Assembly: GCA_943323705.2 (NCBI GenBank)
Contig: CALPIT020000144.1
Span: forward strand, 1-6,604
Direction: 5' to 3'
DNA length: 6,604 bases
Source: Streptomyces griseus
Lineage (GTDB): Bacteria > Bacteroidota > Bacteroidia > Chitinophagales > Chitinophagaceae
Shown here: positions 5,441-6,604 of the stretch, in pieces
How the letters are laid out: every line of letters begins with the position of its first letter
Numbering within the stretch: position 1 is the first letter of the stretch
Program-made: the position numbers and the translations under genes
Notes under the pieces: model-generated
What the model was told of the DNA's origin: nothing
The model's input: the letters and a program-made list of their open reading frames with translations, nothing else
Database searches by the model: none

Positions 5441-5463
5441 TATTTATTTTAAAATATAAAATT

Positions 5464-6399
5464 TTATCTGATTCTTTCTCTTCCTATGGAAATTCCTATT
5501 TTCAAATTAAATGAAAAGTAACTGTCTTTTTGAGTTGGACTTCCGCGCTTGTTTCCAGGTAATGCTCTTTGACCATTGATTACTCTGTTGTTAAGCAAAA
5601 GTGCATTAGTCAATCTCGTGCCGTTAAAACCATTATTCGCGTATAATGAAGGGTCAATATAATTTGTACTCACATCATCTAAGTAATCTGTAGAGAGAAT
5701 GCGATAAACAAATTCACCCCTGAGATTTACAAGTGAAGACAATTCATATTTGAATCCTGCACCCACTGGAAAATTTATCTGTTTCAATTTATAGACTTTT
5801 CTATCAGGATATTCTGCTAATCCTTGTCCTTCAGTAGAAAGAGGTTGAAGGTCAATTAACTTATTTCCAACTTTTGCTTGGGGATTAAATGAAAAATATC
5901 CGATGCCACCTAACAAGTAAGGAGAGTATCTCGGAGGTTCAGCATCTTTATTTTCCCAATCTATAAATAGAAAAAGTGGATGCATTTCTGCAACTGCCGA
6001 AAATTCTGTTATTGAAGTTTGAAAGTTCAACTGTCTGTTGTATCTCGTTCTAGCTATATCTCCTACAGGGACATCTGCTAAAAGATTATCATCGCCTGAT
6101 AGTTTTCCAAAACTAGCTTCGAGTCTTAATCCGATTGCATTTCTGTAAAGGATACTGAGATAACCACCCAAACAAGAGTTAGTTTCTCCATAATTCAAAT
6201 CCTTAACGAACTTCTTGCCAATGCCGGCTTTTCCACCAACATCTGTAAGACAATTCATAGCACCTACAGAGGCACCTAATTCAAACATAACAGGATTGTC
6301 ATAATACGAATCATCGTAAAAATAATACTGAGCAACGGCTTTAGATGAATAGCCCAAACACATCACAACAAAACCAAGTGCAAATGCTAATCTTTTCAT
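5464..6399 (-). CDS. DUF6089-like outer-membrane beta-barrel protein
   Basis: The 311-residue product begins with a signal peptide (MKR, a hydrophobic stretch, AVAQ near residue 24). Alternating short amphipathic strands and turns typical of small outer-membrane barrels follow. Recognisable stretches are YSPYLLGGIGYFSFNPQA (158-175), DLQPLSTEGQG (183-193), NFPVGAGFKYEL (209-220) and STDYLDDVSTNY (236-247), all characteristic of the Bacteroidota DUF6089/PorT-like barrel group. The function of that group is not established; members are expected in the outer membrane, facing the periplasm at the N terminus. C14 lies in the leader but is not in a lipobox (preceding residues VVM). The ATG at 6399 gives the complete signal peptide. 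It lies 80 bases downstream of nth on the same strand; that AT-rich gap has a weak TGTTAT/ATAACA hairpin (6431-6447) and no exact TAnnTTTG box, so co-transcription with nth is possible. Confidence 0.8.
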   Translation of the reverse strand: MKRLAFALGFVVMCLGYSSKAVAQYYFYDDSYYDNPVMFELGASVGAMNCLTDVGGKAGIGKKFVKDLNYGETNSCLGGYLSILYRNAIGLRLEASFGKLSGDDNLLADVPVGDIARTRYNRQLNFQTSITEFSAVAEMHPLFLFIDWENKDAEPPRYSPYLLGGIGYFSFNPQAKVGNKLIDLQPLSTEGQGLAEYPDRKVYKLKQINFPVGAGFKYELSSLVNLRGEFVYRILSTDYLDDVSTNYIDPSLYANNGFNGTRLTNALLLNNRVINGQRALPGNKRGSPTQKDSYFSFNLKIGISIGRERIR

Positions 6400-6479
6400 T
6401 GAAAAATTCCAGTTTAACTTTTATTATTTATGTTATAAAAAATAACACTACAAATTAAACGAATTTTCTTGAATATTAT

Positions 6480-6604
6480 TTAGTCTTTGTGATAATTCTT
6501 AAAAAACTTACACGCATTTTTTACGCCGCATTGAACACAATTAGGTTTTCTTGCCATACATACATATCTGCCATGTAAAATTAACCAATGGTGTGCTTTA
6601 TGAA
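6480..6604 (-). CDS. nth: Endonuclease III, C-terminal [4Fe-4S] end (partial, 5' end outside window)
   Basis: Forty codons and a TAA stop (6480-6482) are readable, the first complete codon ending at 6602. The peptide contains AHHWLILHGRYVC followed by CVQCGVKNAC. The cysteines are spaced C-x6-C-x2-C-x5-C, the exact iron-sulfur cluster signature of endonuclease III, and HHWLILHGR is the usual preceding helix. The enzyme removes oxidised pyrimidines from DNA and cuts abasic sites in base-excision repair. The catalytic lysine and aspartate and the helix-hairpin-helix lie beyond the window edge, so activity cannot be judged. MutY shares the cluster, but a stop about nine residues after the last cysteine fits Nth, not MutY with its extra domain. 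Confidence 0.92.
   Translation of the reverse strand, partial: HKAHHWLILHGRYVCMARKPNCVQCGVKNACKFFKNYHKD

Noticed and set aside
5239..5452. GGAGGAG directly after the korA stop, and a 62-codon frame from a TTG at 5264
   Set aside because: No start codon lies at the right distance from the GGAGGAG, the frame runs through a degenerate repeat and a terminator, and the peptide is low in quality. This phylum also makes little use of Shine-Dalgarno sites.
5464..6399. Lipoprotein reading of the DUF6089-like leader because of C14
   Set aside because: Residues before the cysteine (VVM) do not form a lipobox, and a better signal-peptidase I site (AVAQ) follows.

Overview
The window looks like chromosomal DNA of a Bacteroidota member, probably a Sphingobacteriia/Chitinophagia-like lineage. 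The evidence is an AT-rich base composition, a type IX secretion (T9SS) C-terminal sorting tail, TAnnTTTG-type -7 boxes, starts without Shine-Dalgarno sequences, a DUF6089-type outer-membrane barrel protein, a fused gamma/alpha 2-oxoacid:ferredoxin oxidoreductase subunit, and the C-rich/G-rich palindromic repeats common between genes in this phylum. Family assignments rest on motifs read by eye.

Layout. (1) 1-98, + strand: the last 31 codons of a T9SS-exported protein. (2) 99-491: a convergent, repeat-filled intergenic region holding a gene-end C/C/G hairpin, a long TTTAA-rich inverted repeat, a terminator, a TGCTGGATA-like degenerate tandem repeat, a G-free tract with five CCCC runs, and one copy of a hairpin repeat called S here. 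(3) 492-1838, - strand: a penicillin-binding-protein-4-type D-Ala-D-Ala carboxypeptidase (dacB). (4) 1839-2121: a composite array of three repeat modules in the order R-H-S-H-R. (5) 2122-3249, - strand: a divergent arginase-fold protein that keeps one metal site and lacks two ligands of the other. (6) 3250-3393: a divergent promoter region. (7) 3394-5238, + strand: KorA-type subunit with no beta subunit beside it. (8) 5239-5463: a GC hairpin, a degenerate cereal-type intergenic repeat and a bidirectional terminator. (9) 5464-6399, - strand: exported DUF6089-like barrel protein. (10) 6480-6604, - strand: the C-terminal [4Fe-4S] end of endonuclease III (nth).

The genes are ordinary housekeeping or envelope functions and do not form an obvious joint pathway. 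I see no defence system, mobile-element gene, CRISPR array, tRNA or rRNA. The unusual content is non-coding: several repeat families, most able to fold as RNA hairpins, placed at or just after gene ends and, for the C/C/G family, always in the same orientation relative to transcription. One of them supplies the stop codon of dacB.
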